Source: Meconema thalassinum (taxonomy: Eukaryota > Arthropoda > Insecta > Orthoptera > Tettigoniidae). From it: DNA of 64,000 nucleotides. Under the pieces are notes generated by a model that had not been told where the DNA came from, did no database searches, and saw only the letters and a list, made by a program, of their open reading frames with translations. Below, piece by piece: positions 9,396-20,648 of this stretch (within the stretch, counting starts at the first letter, position 1; each line of letters starts with the position of its first letter). The stretch lies in contig OX336397.1 in NCBI GenBank assembly GCA_946902985.2, forward strand, positions 156,047,890 to 156,111,889, read 5' to 3'. A program made the position numbers and the translations under genes.

Positions 9396-10947
9396 CACAG
9401 TGGGTCAAAATCGAAATCTGTTGTTGTTTGAGTCTTCAGTCTTTTGACTGGTTTGATGCAGCTCTCCATGCCTCCCTGTCTTGAGCTAATCGTTTCATCT
9501 CTACATAGCTACCACACCCTACATCCAAAGCAATCTGTTTAACATTTTCTAACCTTGGTCTACCCCTACAGTTCTTGTCCTCAACCCTTTCTTCCATAAC
9601 TAAGCTTGCTATTCCTGGGTGTCTTAGTATGTGTCCTACTAACTTATCTCTTCTCTTCATTAGCAGTCGCCAGAAACATCTCTCCTCTCCCACTCGTCTT
9701 AATACCTCTTCGTTTGTCACCCTATCTACCCATCTGATCTTCATCATTCTCCTGTAACACCACATTTCGAATGCTTCAATTCTCCTCTTTTCTGCTGCAC
9801 CAATAGTCCAAGTTTCACTTCCATAGAGCGCCACGCTCCAGACAAAGGCTTTCAAAAATGACTTTGCTAATACCTAAATCTATATTCAATGTCAACAGAT
9901 TCATTTTTTGTAGAAAGGCTTTCCTTGCCTGAGCCAACCTACATTTTATATCCTCTTAGCTTCGTCCATCACTGGTTATTTTGCTTCCTAAGTAACAGAA
10001 GTTTATTACTTCCTTCAGCTTTTCACCTGCCAATTTGATGTCCATGGAGGTTTCTGATTTATTTCGGCTGCATTCCAGTATTTTTGTTTTACATTTATTA
10101 ATTTTCATCATATATTCATTCCGTTAGACGGAGTCCATACCATTCAAAAACTCATGGGCGTAATTGAAATCTAGGAGGACAAAATTATTTATTTTCATAA
10201 TAAAAAAATCAAAATTTATTACTTCTACAGCATTTTCGTACAATTGCCGCTCACTATCCTGGGATATAAACGCATCTTAGTGTAAATCTGTCACCACTGT
10301 TCGAGCAGTCTGAATTGGAGGGGAATGTAAGTGGCTATGGTTTGGTTGTCTTTGTGGTTAGTGTGATGCTTTAAGATGGAACATGCAGCTGAAGGTATGA
10401 TCTTTGTAACGTGTTTCAGTTATTAATGGACGTAATTGTTACGTAATTTTAGCTATATTTGCATTATATAATATTTAACTGTTATTTTTAAAATTATATT
10501 TTCACTTAAATTTTTAGTATGTCGCGTCACTCTGCGTCACTTTCTACTTAATGTTAAAATGTAGATAAAGTCTTTTAGTTTACGCCCGTTATAAGATTTT
10601 TTGCATCTTTTTGCAACTTACTTAGTTATTTTACGTTTTAGAAGATGCCGCGCAACCAGTTCTCACACGTTTACAACTGTTTGAATCACTGGGTTCGACG
10701 ATTATGTCAAAAGTGTAACTTTGTGTGTGAATTACGGGTAGAAATTTGTTCTGAAGAGAAAACTGAATGCTCTATCCAACTCCTAGTCATAGACAATTTC
10801 TAGCATGTGTAGACGTAGCTTAAAAAGTTATTAACTGATGTTCATTATGAAGTAAACAAATTATATACGTTGCTTTCACTCTAAATTCATGATTAAAATG
10901 TAAAAATAATTTTGTCCCCCTAGATTTCGATTTTGACCCACTGTGCT
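9396..10947. mobile_element. DNA element with 24-bp terminal inverted repeats, LINE-invaded
   Basis: cacagtgggtcaaaatcgaa-atct at 9397-9420 is an exact inverse of agatttcgattttgacccac-tgtg at 10923-10946. The adjacent aggrggacaaaattatt continues the inverse match once the LINE at 9421-10157 is removed. The remaining internal ~760 bp (10158-10920) is AT-rich. It has one short open frame (about 10645-10800, starting MPRNQFSHVYNC) of unknown meaning. Superfamily not assigned; no clear target duplication. Confidence 0.75.
9421..10157 (-). pseudogene. Family R LINE 3' end nested in a DNA element
   Basis: The minus-strand open frame 9436-9855 encodes FVWSVALYGSETWTIGAAEK, RRIEAFEMWCYRRMMKIRW, EEVLRRVGEERCFWRLLMKR, GHILRHPGIASLV and CRGRPRLENVKQ, ending near AASNQSKD. 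This is the cleanest copy of this C-terminal region in the window. Further upstream (to ~10150) the frame is broken, but QARKAFLQK-like and SETSMDIKLAGEKLKEV-like stretches persist. The 3' end carries the exact cagtcaaaagactg hairpin and (CAA)n. Flanking tcgaaatct and ttgaaatct suggest a short target duplication. Endonuclease and RT catalytic motifs are absent. Confidence 0.88.
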
Positions 10948-11320
10948 TTGTCAGCAAAGGCAACGTTGTATCACACTTACTTTATTCCAGTCCTTACTTA
11001 GGGTATGGAAACATGTACTTTGCTAAGTAAGGATTACAGTAGAATTCAAGCCACAGAAATAAGATTTATTAGAACTATGAACCAAAGTACCAGGATAGAC
11101 AAGATCAGAAATGAGGTACACAGAGCAACAGCTGGCATCAGGGTCCCAACTTTCTGGGGAAACTCAGACTTCAGTTGTATGGCCATGTTATGAGGAAGGA
11201 TAGCACTAGAACAGCTAAGAAATACTTCAACCTGGACGTTAGAGGGAAGAGACCAAGAGGAAGACCAAGGAGACGATGGATAGAGACAGTTCGATCAGAG
11301 GTGCGGAAGAATGGTTTTAA

Positions 11321-11825
11321 CCCTGCAGTGCTCGTGGAGTATTTTACATCATAGAAGTTCGCGTGGCGTCTGGAAGACGCCATTTCGTTTCAGAGGCATT
11401 TCTGATATACCAAGTAGTGATTAACGATTTAAATTAATTTCAGGATATTTTGAAAAAATAATTAATGTTTTATATTGATATAAAAGCAACTAACGAAGCA
11501 CATTTATGATTTATTGAGTAATATACGAATATACAGTAATAGCATCAAAGAATAATTCCCAGCATTCTTTAGGAGTCCTGGCTAGCTTCGCAACACCTTT
11601 CACACCAGGTAAATGTGTGACGATATTTTGTCGCCGGGTTCGAACATTTCTAGGAGGATTAGCCATACACCACTTAGAAACTTTATATCGCCCTACGAAA
11701 CAATCACTATCACTTTCATTTTCATTTTCCCCTGCTTCATCACTACTGTCTACGTCTTGTTCCGTGTCAGTACTTTCACTCCTTAATTCTAGAATATCTT
11801 CTTCCTTATCACTGTACAATGCACC

Positions 11826-11864
<39 letters not shown>

Positions 11865-12312
11865 TTCAGAGTCATCTTCCTCAAGCAAACTCTGCACAAT
11901 CCTTCTATCATCAAGATGATTAAGGTTACTGGTATATCTCCTCTCCTTTCCACTCATTTTCAGCCCTTAAAACGTGTAAATATATAACGTTTCAGCAAGA
12001 AGCCATGCAATATAGAACACCATGAAGAATAATTGCGGTAATAATTTTGAAGAGAATACTTCGGAACGAGTACTTACTTTTTCGCAGCCAAGGTCGCCTG
12101 GCGTGTGTCAGACCCCGTTCACACTCGTGTAAAAATGACTCCCCACCACACGCGCTAGACTAACACTGGCGCGCTGACGGATTATTACGTTGGTTATGAA
12201 TAGTTACTTGAAAGGTAGATGGAATTTCCGGTCAGTGGCCTTGGAAATTTCCTTTCAATTACAAAAATAAACTAGTGTGGCGTCTATCAGACGCCGCGTG
12301 AGCACTGCAGGG
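11321..12312 (-). mobile_element. Internally deleted piggyBac element
   Basis: Flanked by TTAA on both sides (11317-11320 and 12313-12316). The ends are ccctgcagtgctcgtgg and its inverse ccrcgtgagcactgcaggg. Subterminal tggcgtct...agacgcc motifs form small inverted repeats at each end, a typical piggyBac arrangement. At 992 bp it is well short of an autonomous element (about 2.4 kb or more). It retains only the transposase N-terminus on the minus strand. Confidence 0.93.
11511..11957 (-). CDS. piggyBac transposase N-terminal fragment, 148 aa
   Basis: An uninterrupted minus-strand frame from MSGKERRYTSNL to a stop at 11511. It has an acidic N-terminal region with a run of about twelve Asp (residues ~33-44) and further Glu/Asp/Ser clusters. 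Next comes KWCMANPPRNVRTRRQNIV, then PGVKGVAKLARTPKECWELF, which matches the start of the DDE_Tnp_1_7 domain of piggyBac transposases. It ends shortly after 'ELFFDAI', before any of the catalytic aspartates. As family knowledge, this N-terminal part is involved in DNA and host interaction but cannot catalyse. Intactness over 148 codons could mean recent deletion or retention as a truncated protein. Confidence 0.75.
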
Positions 12313-12628
12313 TTAACTGGGACGATGTCCAAGAACAAATGGTGTACCAAGATCAGGCAAGATGGAGAGCGCTTGTTTGACACACCCGGTAAACTGGAGA
12401 TGGAAAATGACGATGATGAAGCGTGGGTGATACGAGCGATTACAAGTGATAAGCTAGTAAGGACCTCTGTGTGCGTGATCACGCAAACTTTACTCTGCTG
12501 CCCGTCTTCCGAATGGCTTTTTTGCGTAGTTTGTACTAATTATATAAAATTATGTTTGTAGACCTATGCGTAATAAATAAAACTATAAATTGCAATAATC
12601 GTTGTATTTTTATCTTTATTATAAAAAA

Positions 12629-14080
12629 AACAAGATGTTCAGTAAAGAACATATAGCCTACTTTCTCCTAAATCCATGGGTATTGTTATAACTCTTTGTC
12701 CTTTTCAAGGAGTATAATTGAATGTTGGTTGTAGTAACTTGTAGAAATACTACGTGTTATACGGATATTAAAAATGAATATGAGGTGCCCTTTGCTAGTG
12801 CTACATCTGCACACAATTTCATTCACTTCGGTTTCACCGTGTTTAAATTGATATGGTGAATCGATTTGAACACATACATGGCCGCTATCTGCAAACTACT
12901 GGGCTAATGACCTTGTAGTTCAGTCAAAAGATGCTTCCCACAAAAAGGTATGATGTTGCAAAATTTGAGAGAGATCAAATAATTAGGTTGGTCGTAATTT
13001 GATTTAAGCTTTTAACATTTGGGTGGCCGCCATTCCGTTTCCGTCAATATGGCGGCAATATAAAACATGAACCTGAGGTGCCCTTTTCTACTGCTACCTA
13101 CGTACCAAATTTTGTTCAATTCGGTTTTACCGTGTTTGAATTGATAGGGCAATCAATTTGCATACTTATATGGCCACCACATGTAAACTATTGGAATGCC
13201 GACATTGCAGCTTTGTCAAAGAACGCTTTTCACATAAAGGTATGTTGTTGAAAAATTTGGTAGAGATCAGATGATAAGGTTGGTCTTTATTTGATTTAAG
13301 CTATTAACATTTGGGTGGCCACCATTACGTTTCCGTCAAGATGGCGGCGATATAAAACATGACAATGAAGTGCCCTTTGCTAGTGTTACATCTGCACCAA
13401 ATTTCGTTCAATTCGGTTTCACCGTGTATGAATAGATAGGGGGAATATATTTGCACACATACATGGCCGACATCCGCAAATTATTGGGCTGATCACCTAT
13501 TAGTTTGGTCAAACGATTCTACATACATAAAGGTATAATGTTGCAATAACCGATTGAGATCAGATGATTAGTTTGGTCGTAATTTGATTTAAGCTTTTAA
13601 CTTTTGGGTGGCTACCATTCCGTTTCCGTCAAGATGGCGGCAATATATCACTGAGGTGCCCCTTGCTAGTGCTACCTATGTACCAAATTTCGTTCCATTC
13701 GGTTTCACCGTGTTTGAATTAATAGGGGGAATCGATTTGCACACAAACATGGCCGCCATCCGCAAACTTTTGGCCAAAGGATATTCCCCACATAAATGTA
13801 TGATGTTACAAAATTTGGTAGGGATCGAATGATTATGTTAGTCGTAATTTGATTTAAGCTTTGAACATTTGGGTGGCCGCCATTACGTTTCCGTCAAGAT
13901 GGCGGCGATATAAAACATGACACTGAGGTGTCCTTTGCTAGTGCTACCTCTGTACCAAATATCATTCAATTCGGTTTCACCATGTTCGAATTGATAGGGG
14001 GGGGGGGGGGGGGGCAGACATTCAGAGTACACACACTCACAAACACACAGCCTCACATACACACACAGACAGACACCCTT
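12629..14080 (+). repeat. Composite repeat, copy 1: leader, ~293-bp units, CA-rich end
   Basis: Starts with a unique ~150-bp leader (acaagatgttcagtaaagaa...). About 4.5 tandem units follow, whose gaggtgccc landmarks fall at 12782, 13075, 13367, 13653 and 13925 (spacing 293, 292, 286, 272). It ends with poly-G, cagacattcagagtacacac and (CA)n cagacagacac. The second copy at 18382-20228 has the same leader and the same end, so this is a mobile or dispersed unit, not a simple local array. The class is unknown; no coding capacity. Confidence 0.88.
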
Positions 14081-14449
14081 GTAGTACCAGGGGCGATATA
14101 TCAGCCAAGGGCACTCCTGCTAAAAAATGTCACGGGCCGTGTATGTGTTATTATTAGGCTACTACTTCTAACCAAGCAGTGCTATCACTGTTGTAACCAA
14201 GACAATGTGGGAATTATTATCTCTCTGGATATCGATATGTTTGTGTTCCGTGAAAAACTGGGTTCATAATAAGTATTCATTGAAGATGCTATAGTCAGGT
14301 GATTACACGCACGTGTGATCTTTTGAAACTGTGTTTGTTTACAATCTTTCTCAGCTAATTAAGGTACATGGTGATATTATGGCGAGCTCTTTGAACCATG
14401 GGGAAATAAATAAGGTTATGACGCTGGGTGAAGCGTGTGCGAGTACGTT
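14081..14449. other. No recognisable feature
   Basis: About 370 bp of ordinary sequence; the open frame at 13928-14269 runs out of the composite repeat and shows no motif. Confidence 0.4.
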
Positions 14450-14570
14450 TTGGACCTTATGACTACTGAGCTTCTTTAGAATGCTTAAAATGATTTGTAG
14501 CGTATCGAGGATAAGTGTTTCAATCTCAGCACGTTTCTATTCACGATACTTTTTACACTACTGGCGTTAC
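14450..14570 (+). repeat. Dispersed ~120-bp repeat E (copy 1)
   Basis: ccttatgactactgagcttc, gatttgtagcgtatcgagga and atctcagcacgtttctattc recur with few differences at 33228-33345 in the same orientation. Nature unknown. At 14573 a weak resemblance to the type B SINE head begins (ggcttcgatggcatagtagg). Confidence 0.7.
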
Positions 14571-14814
14571 CGGCTTCGATGGCATAGTAGGTAGCATCTT
14601 GACCTTAGCAAACGTCAGTGAGTGGTCATTCATTCAACGTTAAGGGCTGACCAAAGCGTACAAATTAGAGTAAATATTCTTTCGTAAACCGTGAGCTCTC
14701 TTCCTGCCGCAGTCTTAGAGACTTTCCCTAAACGTGTGTAAATACTTGAGTTTATACCCAAGTTGCCACTCGGGGACACTACCCCAATTGCATATGAATG
14801 TATCTAGGAATGAT

Positions 14815-16540
14815 TAAATATTGAATGAAAAAATGAAGAAATGAATGAATAAATGAATTAAGGAATGAAATAAGGAATGGATGAGTGAATGAATGAATTA
14901 ACGAATGGATAAATGAATGTGTGAATGAATGAAGGAATGAATAAATGAATGTGTGAATGAATTAAGGAATGAATAAATGAATGTGTGAATGTGTGAATGA
15001 ATGAGTGAATGAATTCAGGAATAAATAAATGAATGTGTGAATGAATTAAGGAATGAATAAATGAATGAGTGAATGAATTAATGAATGAATAAAGGAATGA
15101 AATAAGGAATGAATAAATGAATTAAGGAATGAATGAATGAATGAATGAGTGAATGAATTAAGGAATGATTAAATGAATGAGTGAATGAATTAAGGAATGA
15201 ATAAATGAATGAATGAATGAATTAATTGAGGAATGAATAAATGAATGAGTGAATGAATTAAGGAATGAATAAATGAATTAATGAATTAAGGAATGAATAA
15301 ATGAATGAATTAAGGAATGAATAAATTAATGAGTGAATGAATTAAGGAATGAATAAAAGAATTAATGAATTAAGGAATGAATAAATGAATGAATGAATTA
15401 TGGAATGAATTAAGGAATGCAATAAGGAATGAAGAAATGAAAAAAATAAATGCATAAATGAATTAAGGATTGAATAAATGAATGAATTTAGGAATGAATG
15501 AATGAATTAATTAAGGAATGAAAAATGAATGAGTGAATGAATTAAGGAATGAATGAATGAATTAAGGAATGAAAAATGAATGAATGAATGAATGAATTAG
15601 GAATGAAAAACGAATGAGTGAATGAATGAATGAATAAATGAATAAATGAATGAATAAATTAATTAAGGAATGAAATAAGGAATGCATAAATGAATGAATG
15701 AATGAATGAATGAACGAATGAATGAATTAATTAAGTAATGAATAAATGAATGAGTGAACGAATTAAGGAATGAATAAATGAACGAATGAATGAATTAATT
15801 AAGGAATGAATAAATGAATGAGTGAACGAATTAAGGAATGAATAAATGAATGAGTGAATGAATTAAGGAATGAATAAATGAACGAATGAATTAATTAAGT
15901 AATGAATAAATGAATGAGTGAACGAATTAAGGAATGAATAAATGAATGAATGAATTAATTAATTAAGTAATGCATAAATGAATGAGTGAATGAATTAAGG
16001 ACTGAATAAATGAACGAATGAATTAATCAAGGAATGAATAAATGAATGAGTGAACGAATTAAGGAATGAATAAATGAATGAGCGAATGAATTAAGGATTG
16101 AATAAATGAACGAATGAATGAATGAATGAATTAAGGAACGAATAAATGAATGAGTGAATGAATTAAGGAATGAATAAATGAACGAATGAATGCATTAATT
16201 AAGTAATGAATAAATGAATGAGTGAACGAATTAAGGAATGAATAAATGAATGAGTGAATTAAGGAATGCAATAAGGAATGAATAAATGAATTAATAAATG
16301 AATGAATAAATTAATTAAGGAATGAATAAATAAATGTATAAAGGAATGAATGAATGAATGAATGAATGAACAAATGAATTAAGGAATGAAGTAAGGAATG
16401 AATAAACGAATAATTAACTAAATGAATGAATTAGTAAATGAATTGAGGAATGAATTAAGGAAAGAATAAATTAATGCATTAAAGAATAAAGGAATGAATA
16501 TTTCAATGAATGAATGGATGAATCCTCAACTACATACTGG
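14815..16540. repeat. 1.7-kb (TGAA)n-derived satellite
   Basis: Built of tgaa, ttaa, taaa and gtga tetramers in a looser higher-order pattern of roughly 30-35 bp (aaggaatgaataaatgaatg-agtgaatgaatt). No open frame. It separates the two composite repeats. Confidence 0.95.
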
Positions 16541-17454
16541 ATGTGTTGGTGGAAGGTGATTTAGGCTGTTCCTAGGCACTGCACCACATGCAATAACTCG
16601 CTATATTTAAAATGAAATATGAACTGTAAAGGTAAGCGATTGAATTGGAAATTATAACAAAAAAAAAGCTTGATTCGTCTGTTTCCTTCAAATTACATTT
16701 TAATTGTACATAAATAAATATAGTGCACAATGGAAACAGTTGTTTTAATATAATTACAATATGATAGATATTTTAGTGAAATTGTTTACCGTTTAGGGAT
16801 CGGATACAATGTGGAAGCTTACACGTACAGAAGCTTGGGACATTCCGATCATCAGCCCCGGCTACTTAGGTGATGTCAGTAGTATTGGGATGGGTGCCCT
16901 AGGGCTTGAAATAAAGTACACCATTTTTCTGGAGGGAGTGGGGGGAAAAGCAGGATGGCCGGTGGCATGGACTTGCTGCTGCTCTACATTTCAGTTTCTT
17001 TTGCTAAATTGCTGGGTGAGAGAAACGGTAAGACGAAGGAAGAAACGAAAAGTATAAAAGTAGAAAAAGAATGGAAGATAAAGGAAACGATGAAGAAGTA
17101 TAAAAGTGGGTAGTAGAAGAAAAAGGGAAATGAAAGATAAGAGCATGAGAGGAAGAAGAAAATAAAAAAAATAGAAAAGGAGAAATGAAAACAAGAAAAA
17201 GTTAAAAATGGAGGAATAAAAGAGGCAAAGTAGTAAAGCAAGAAAGCAGATGAATAAATCAGAAGAGGACGATAAGAAGAAGAAGATAAAAAGAGAAGTT
17301 ACGATGATGATAATGAAGATAATGGTGTAATATGCGACTGCTCAAAATGATAATAAATTGGGCTTTTAATTATACAGAGAATGGTTTCTTTAAATGAGAA
17401 TCGACCTTGTATTGGTTTTAGGGTGATATTGTTGCTTTAAAGTACCTAACTTAA
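16541..17454. other. No gene; purine-rich patch at 17030-17300
   Basis: The first 480 bp show nothing recognisable. The open frame at 16809-17057 has no known motif. From about 17030 to 17300 the plus strand is A/G-rich (aagaagaag, gaaaag), and its minus-strand F/S/L-rich frames are composition artefacts. Confidence 0.5.
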
Positions 17455-17606
17455 AGTGGTTTCGGAGGCGTAGTCGTTAGCATGCTGAACTACTATGCCC
17501 AAGATCGCGGATTCAATCCCGGCCGAAGCCGTTATATTTTTAAGAGTGTTAATATCCTTCAGTATGTCTTCCTTCGGAGGGAAAGAAAAACCATGCCATA
17601 GATTCG
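17455..17606 (+). mobile_element. SINE type B head fragment
   Basis: gtggtttcggaggcgtagtc-gttagcatgctgaac through tatgtcttccttcggaggga match the first ~150 bp of the type B SINE at 1590. The copy then switches to unrelated sequence, so only the head remains. Confidence 0.8.
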
Positions 17607-17609
17607 CTG

Positions 17610-18005
17610 TTCGCTATCGTTTTCCCCTCCAGGGACTAAGCGAGGGATCCAACCTCTACCGCCACTGAGGGCAGTGTCCTGTAGCTTGAGACTCTGAGTC
17701 AGGGATACAACTGGGGTGTGTGACCAGTAATACGCGCAGGCGGCATCACCTGTAAAAAAAAACAGGGGACCTGATGAAGGGATGGGAAGGGTGGGACGGT
17801 TAGGCAAGGAAGTGGCAAGGAGGCGGCCGTGGCCTTACAGTAGGAACCATCCTGGCATTTGCCCGAAGACGAAGTGGGAAACCCCAGAAAACCACTTCGA
17901 GGATGACTGAGGTGGGAATTGAACCCCCTCTACTCATTTGGGCCACCCGAGGCTGAGTAGACCCCGTTCCAGTCCTCATACTGCCCCAGTAAATTGAATT
18001 ATTTA
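17610..18005 (-). mobile_element. SINE type F, tRNA-related, reverse
   Basis: Minus strand: ggggcagtatgaggactgga, cctcgggtggcccaaatgag, a B-box-like gttcaattcccac, then tcctcgaagtggttttctgg-ggtttcccactt and ggcaaatgccaggatggt. The latter block is the same central core seen in type A SINEs (near 1150-1190), in diverged form. The 3' part contains ccagttgtatccctgactca and ends near the type B fragment. The boundaries are approximate. Confidence 0.65.
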
Positions 18006-18009
18006 GGGA

Positions 18010-18381
18010 CAAAACGAGAGTATTTTCCGTCCCCATGATAAAATTTAACTAGCAAATATAATTTCTGGAAGTGTGACACAGGAGGGTAGTGTTACAAGCT
18101 CGAGACTGTGGGAGAGCCCGATCACGTGATATGTTGCATAATGGACGCTTCTAGAAAGCTATATTTAGCATAGCAACAGCGAGTTTGGAGATTAATATTA
18201 TAAATATTGTTATAAATTATGCTATTGGATCCCAGCCCAGAGCCAATGAGAACAGGTCTTATTGGAGACGGGATCAATTTTAATTACACAATATGATGAA
18301 ATTATGCATTTAGGCCCTTAGAAGAAGATTTTCTTATTTGGTAATGAAGAGAATATTAAGATAAATTATGTCTGATACTTT
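18010..18381. other. No recognisable feature
   Basis: About 370 bp, AT-rich, nothing recognised. Confidence 0.4.
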
Positions 18382-20109
18382 AACAAGATGTTCAGGAAAG
18401 AACATATAGCCTACTTTCTCCTAATTGCATGGGTATTGTTATAACTCTTTGTCCTTTTCAAGGAGTATGATTGAATGTTGGTTGTAGTAGCTTGTTGAAA
18501 TACAACGTGCTATAGGTATATTAAACATGAATATGAGGTGCCCTTTGCTAGTGCTACTTCTGTACCAAATTTCGTTCAATTCGGTTTTACCGTGTTTGAA
18601 TTGATAGGGGGAATCGATTTGCACACATACTTGGCCACCATCTGCAAACTATTGAGCTGATGTTCTTGCAGTTTGGTCAGAATATGTTTCCCACATAAAG
18701 ATATGGTGTTGCAAAATTTGGTAGAGACTAGATTATTAGGTTGGTCGTCTTTAAATTACATTTTAGCTTTTAACATTTGGGTGGCCGCGATTACGTTTCC
18801 GTCAAGATAGCGGTGATATAAAACATGACACTGAGATGCCCTTTTCTAGTGCTACCTCTGTACCAAATTTCGTACCATTCGGTTTCACCGTGTTCGAATT
18901 GATAAGGGGAATCGATTTTCACACAAAGATGACCGCCATCCGCAAAATATTAGGCTAATGACCTATTAGTTTGGTCAAAGGATGCTCCCTTCATAAAGGT
19001 ATGTTTTTGCTAAATTTGCTAGAGATCGGATGATTAGGCTAATCGTAATTTGATTTAAGCTTTGAACATTTGTGTGGCCGCCATTACGTTTCCGTCAAGA
19101 TGGCGGCGATATAAAACATGACACTGAGGTGCCCTTTGCTAGTGCTACCTCTGTACCAAATTTCGTTCATTCGGTTCCACCGTGTTCGAATTAATAGGGG
19201 GAATCAATTTTGACATAAAGATGGCCGCCATCCGCAAACTATTAGGCTAATGACCTACTAGATTGGTCAAAGGATGCTCCCTCCATACAGGTATGTTGTT
19301 GCAAAGTTTGGTAGAGATCGGATGGTTATGTTAGTCGTAATTTGATTTGAGCTTTAAACATTTGTGTGGCCGCCATTACGTTTCTGTCAATATGGCGGCG
19401 ATATAAATCATGACACTGAGATGCCCTTGGCTAGTGCTATCTCTGTACCAAATTTCGTTCCATTCGGTTTCACCGTGTTTGAATTATTAGGGGGAATCGA
19501 TGTTGACACAAAGATGGCCGCTATCCGCAAACTATTTGGCGAATGACCTATTAGATTGGTCAAAGGATGCTCCCTCCATAAAGGTATGTAGTTGCAAAAT
19601 TTGGTAGAGATCGGATGATTAGGTTAATCGTAATTTGATTTAAGCTTTGAACATTCGTTTGGCCGCCATTACGTTTCAGTCAAGATGGCGGCGATATAAA
19701 ACATGACACTGAGGTGCCCTTTGCTAGTGCTACCTCTGTACCAAATTTCGTTCCATTCGGTTCCACCGTGTTCGAATTAATAGGGGGAATAAATTTTGAC
19801 ATAAAGATGGCCGCCATCCGCAAACTATTAGGCTAATAACCTATTAGATTGGTCAAAGGATGCTCCCTCCTTAAAGGTATGTTGTTGCAAAAGTTTGGTA
19901 GAGATCGGATGGTTATGCTAGTCGTAATTTAACTTAAGCTTTGAATATTTGTGTGGCCGCCATTACGTTTCTGTCAATATGGCGGCGATATAAAACATGA
20001 CACTGAGGTGCCTTTTGTTAGTACTACCTCTGTACCAAATTTCGTTCCATTCGCATTCACCGTGTTCGAATTGATAGGGGGGGGGGGACACACATTCAGA
20101 GTACACACA

Positions 20110-20187
<78 letters not shown>

Positions 20188-20228
20188 CACACTCACACAC
20201 ACATACACACACACAGACAGACACACTT
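18382..20228 (+). repeat. Composite repeat, copy 2: leader, ~293-bp units, CA-rich end
   Basis: Same leader as copy 1 (aacaagatgttcaggaaaga), then about 5.5 units with landmarks at 18535, 18833, 19126, 19418, 19711 and 20005 (spacing 298, 293, 292, 293, 294). It ends in poly-G, acacattcagagtacacac, a long (CA)n and cagacagacac. Each unit carries gccgccattacgtt and aagatggcggcgatataaaa, an inverted GCCGCCAT/ATGGCGGC pair, plus aagatggccgccat. The regular spacing and the higher apparent similarity between units than in copy 1 suggest more recent homogenisation. Confidence 0.9.
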
Positions 20229-20610
20229 TTTTCGCCCTGTGTTGATCTCATAAGTCTACTTTCATTTTTTGCAAAAATCGAAAGTAGGCAAAAATCGCAG
20301 ATCGGTTAATCTACGCAGTAATAAGCATTAGTAATCTACGCGCTAACATTATGGTTGGAGATTGATACGGCCGCCAAAAATTCGACTTGGAGGGGGAGAT
20401 CCAAGGATTGAGGTTCTTATTCCAGCAGACTTTGAAGAGTGAGGAAGTGTTTTTACTGGGTTAACGGAGATCCCAAGGCTTAGTCTTAGAGGAGACGCGA
20501 GGAGAGCTAGGTGGAACGTAGGAGGTCACCGCACTTCCATTCTACGTGAAGTTGCGAGGAACATTGAATTGATTATATCTCTTATATAATTGAGATCTGA
20601 AGTTAAATAA

Positions 20611-20648
<38 letters not shown>

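Larger units (their letters stand above)
10985..12450 (+). pseudogene. Family P RT C-terminus split by piggyBac
   Basis: Upstream, a degraded stretch reads SRIQATEIRFIRTMN (11035-11090). From about 11158 an open frame reads KLRLQLYGHVMRKDSTRTAK, KYFNLDVRGKRPRGRPRRRW and IETVRSEVRKNGFN. After the piggyBac insertion the same frame resumes at 12314 as NWDDVQEQMVYQDQARWRAL-V and a stop near 12345. This is the extreme C-terminus of a non-LTR endonuclease-RT. The TTAA target lies in the Phe-Asn codons of the RT frame. No catalytic domain remains. Confidence 0.82.

Noticed and set aside
11617..11919. A plus-strand frame with a poly-Ser run
   Set aside because: It is the reverse strand of the poly-Asp run in the piggyBac transposase fragment.
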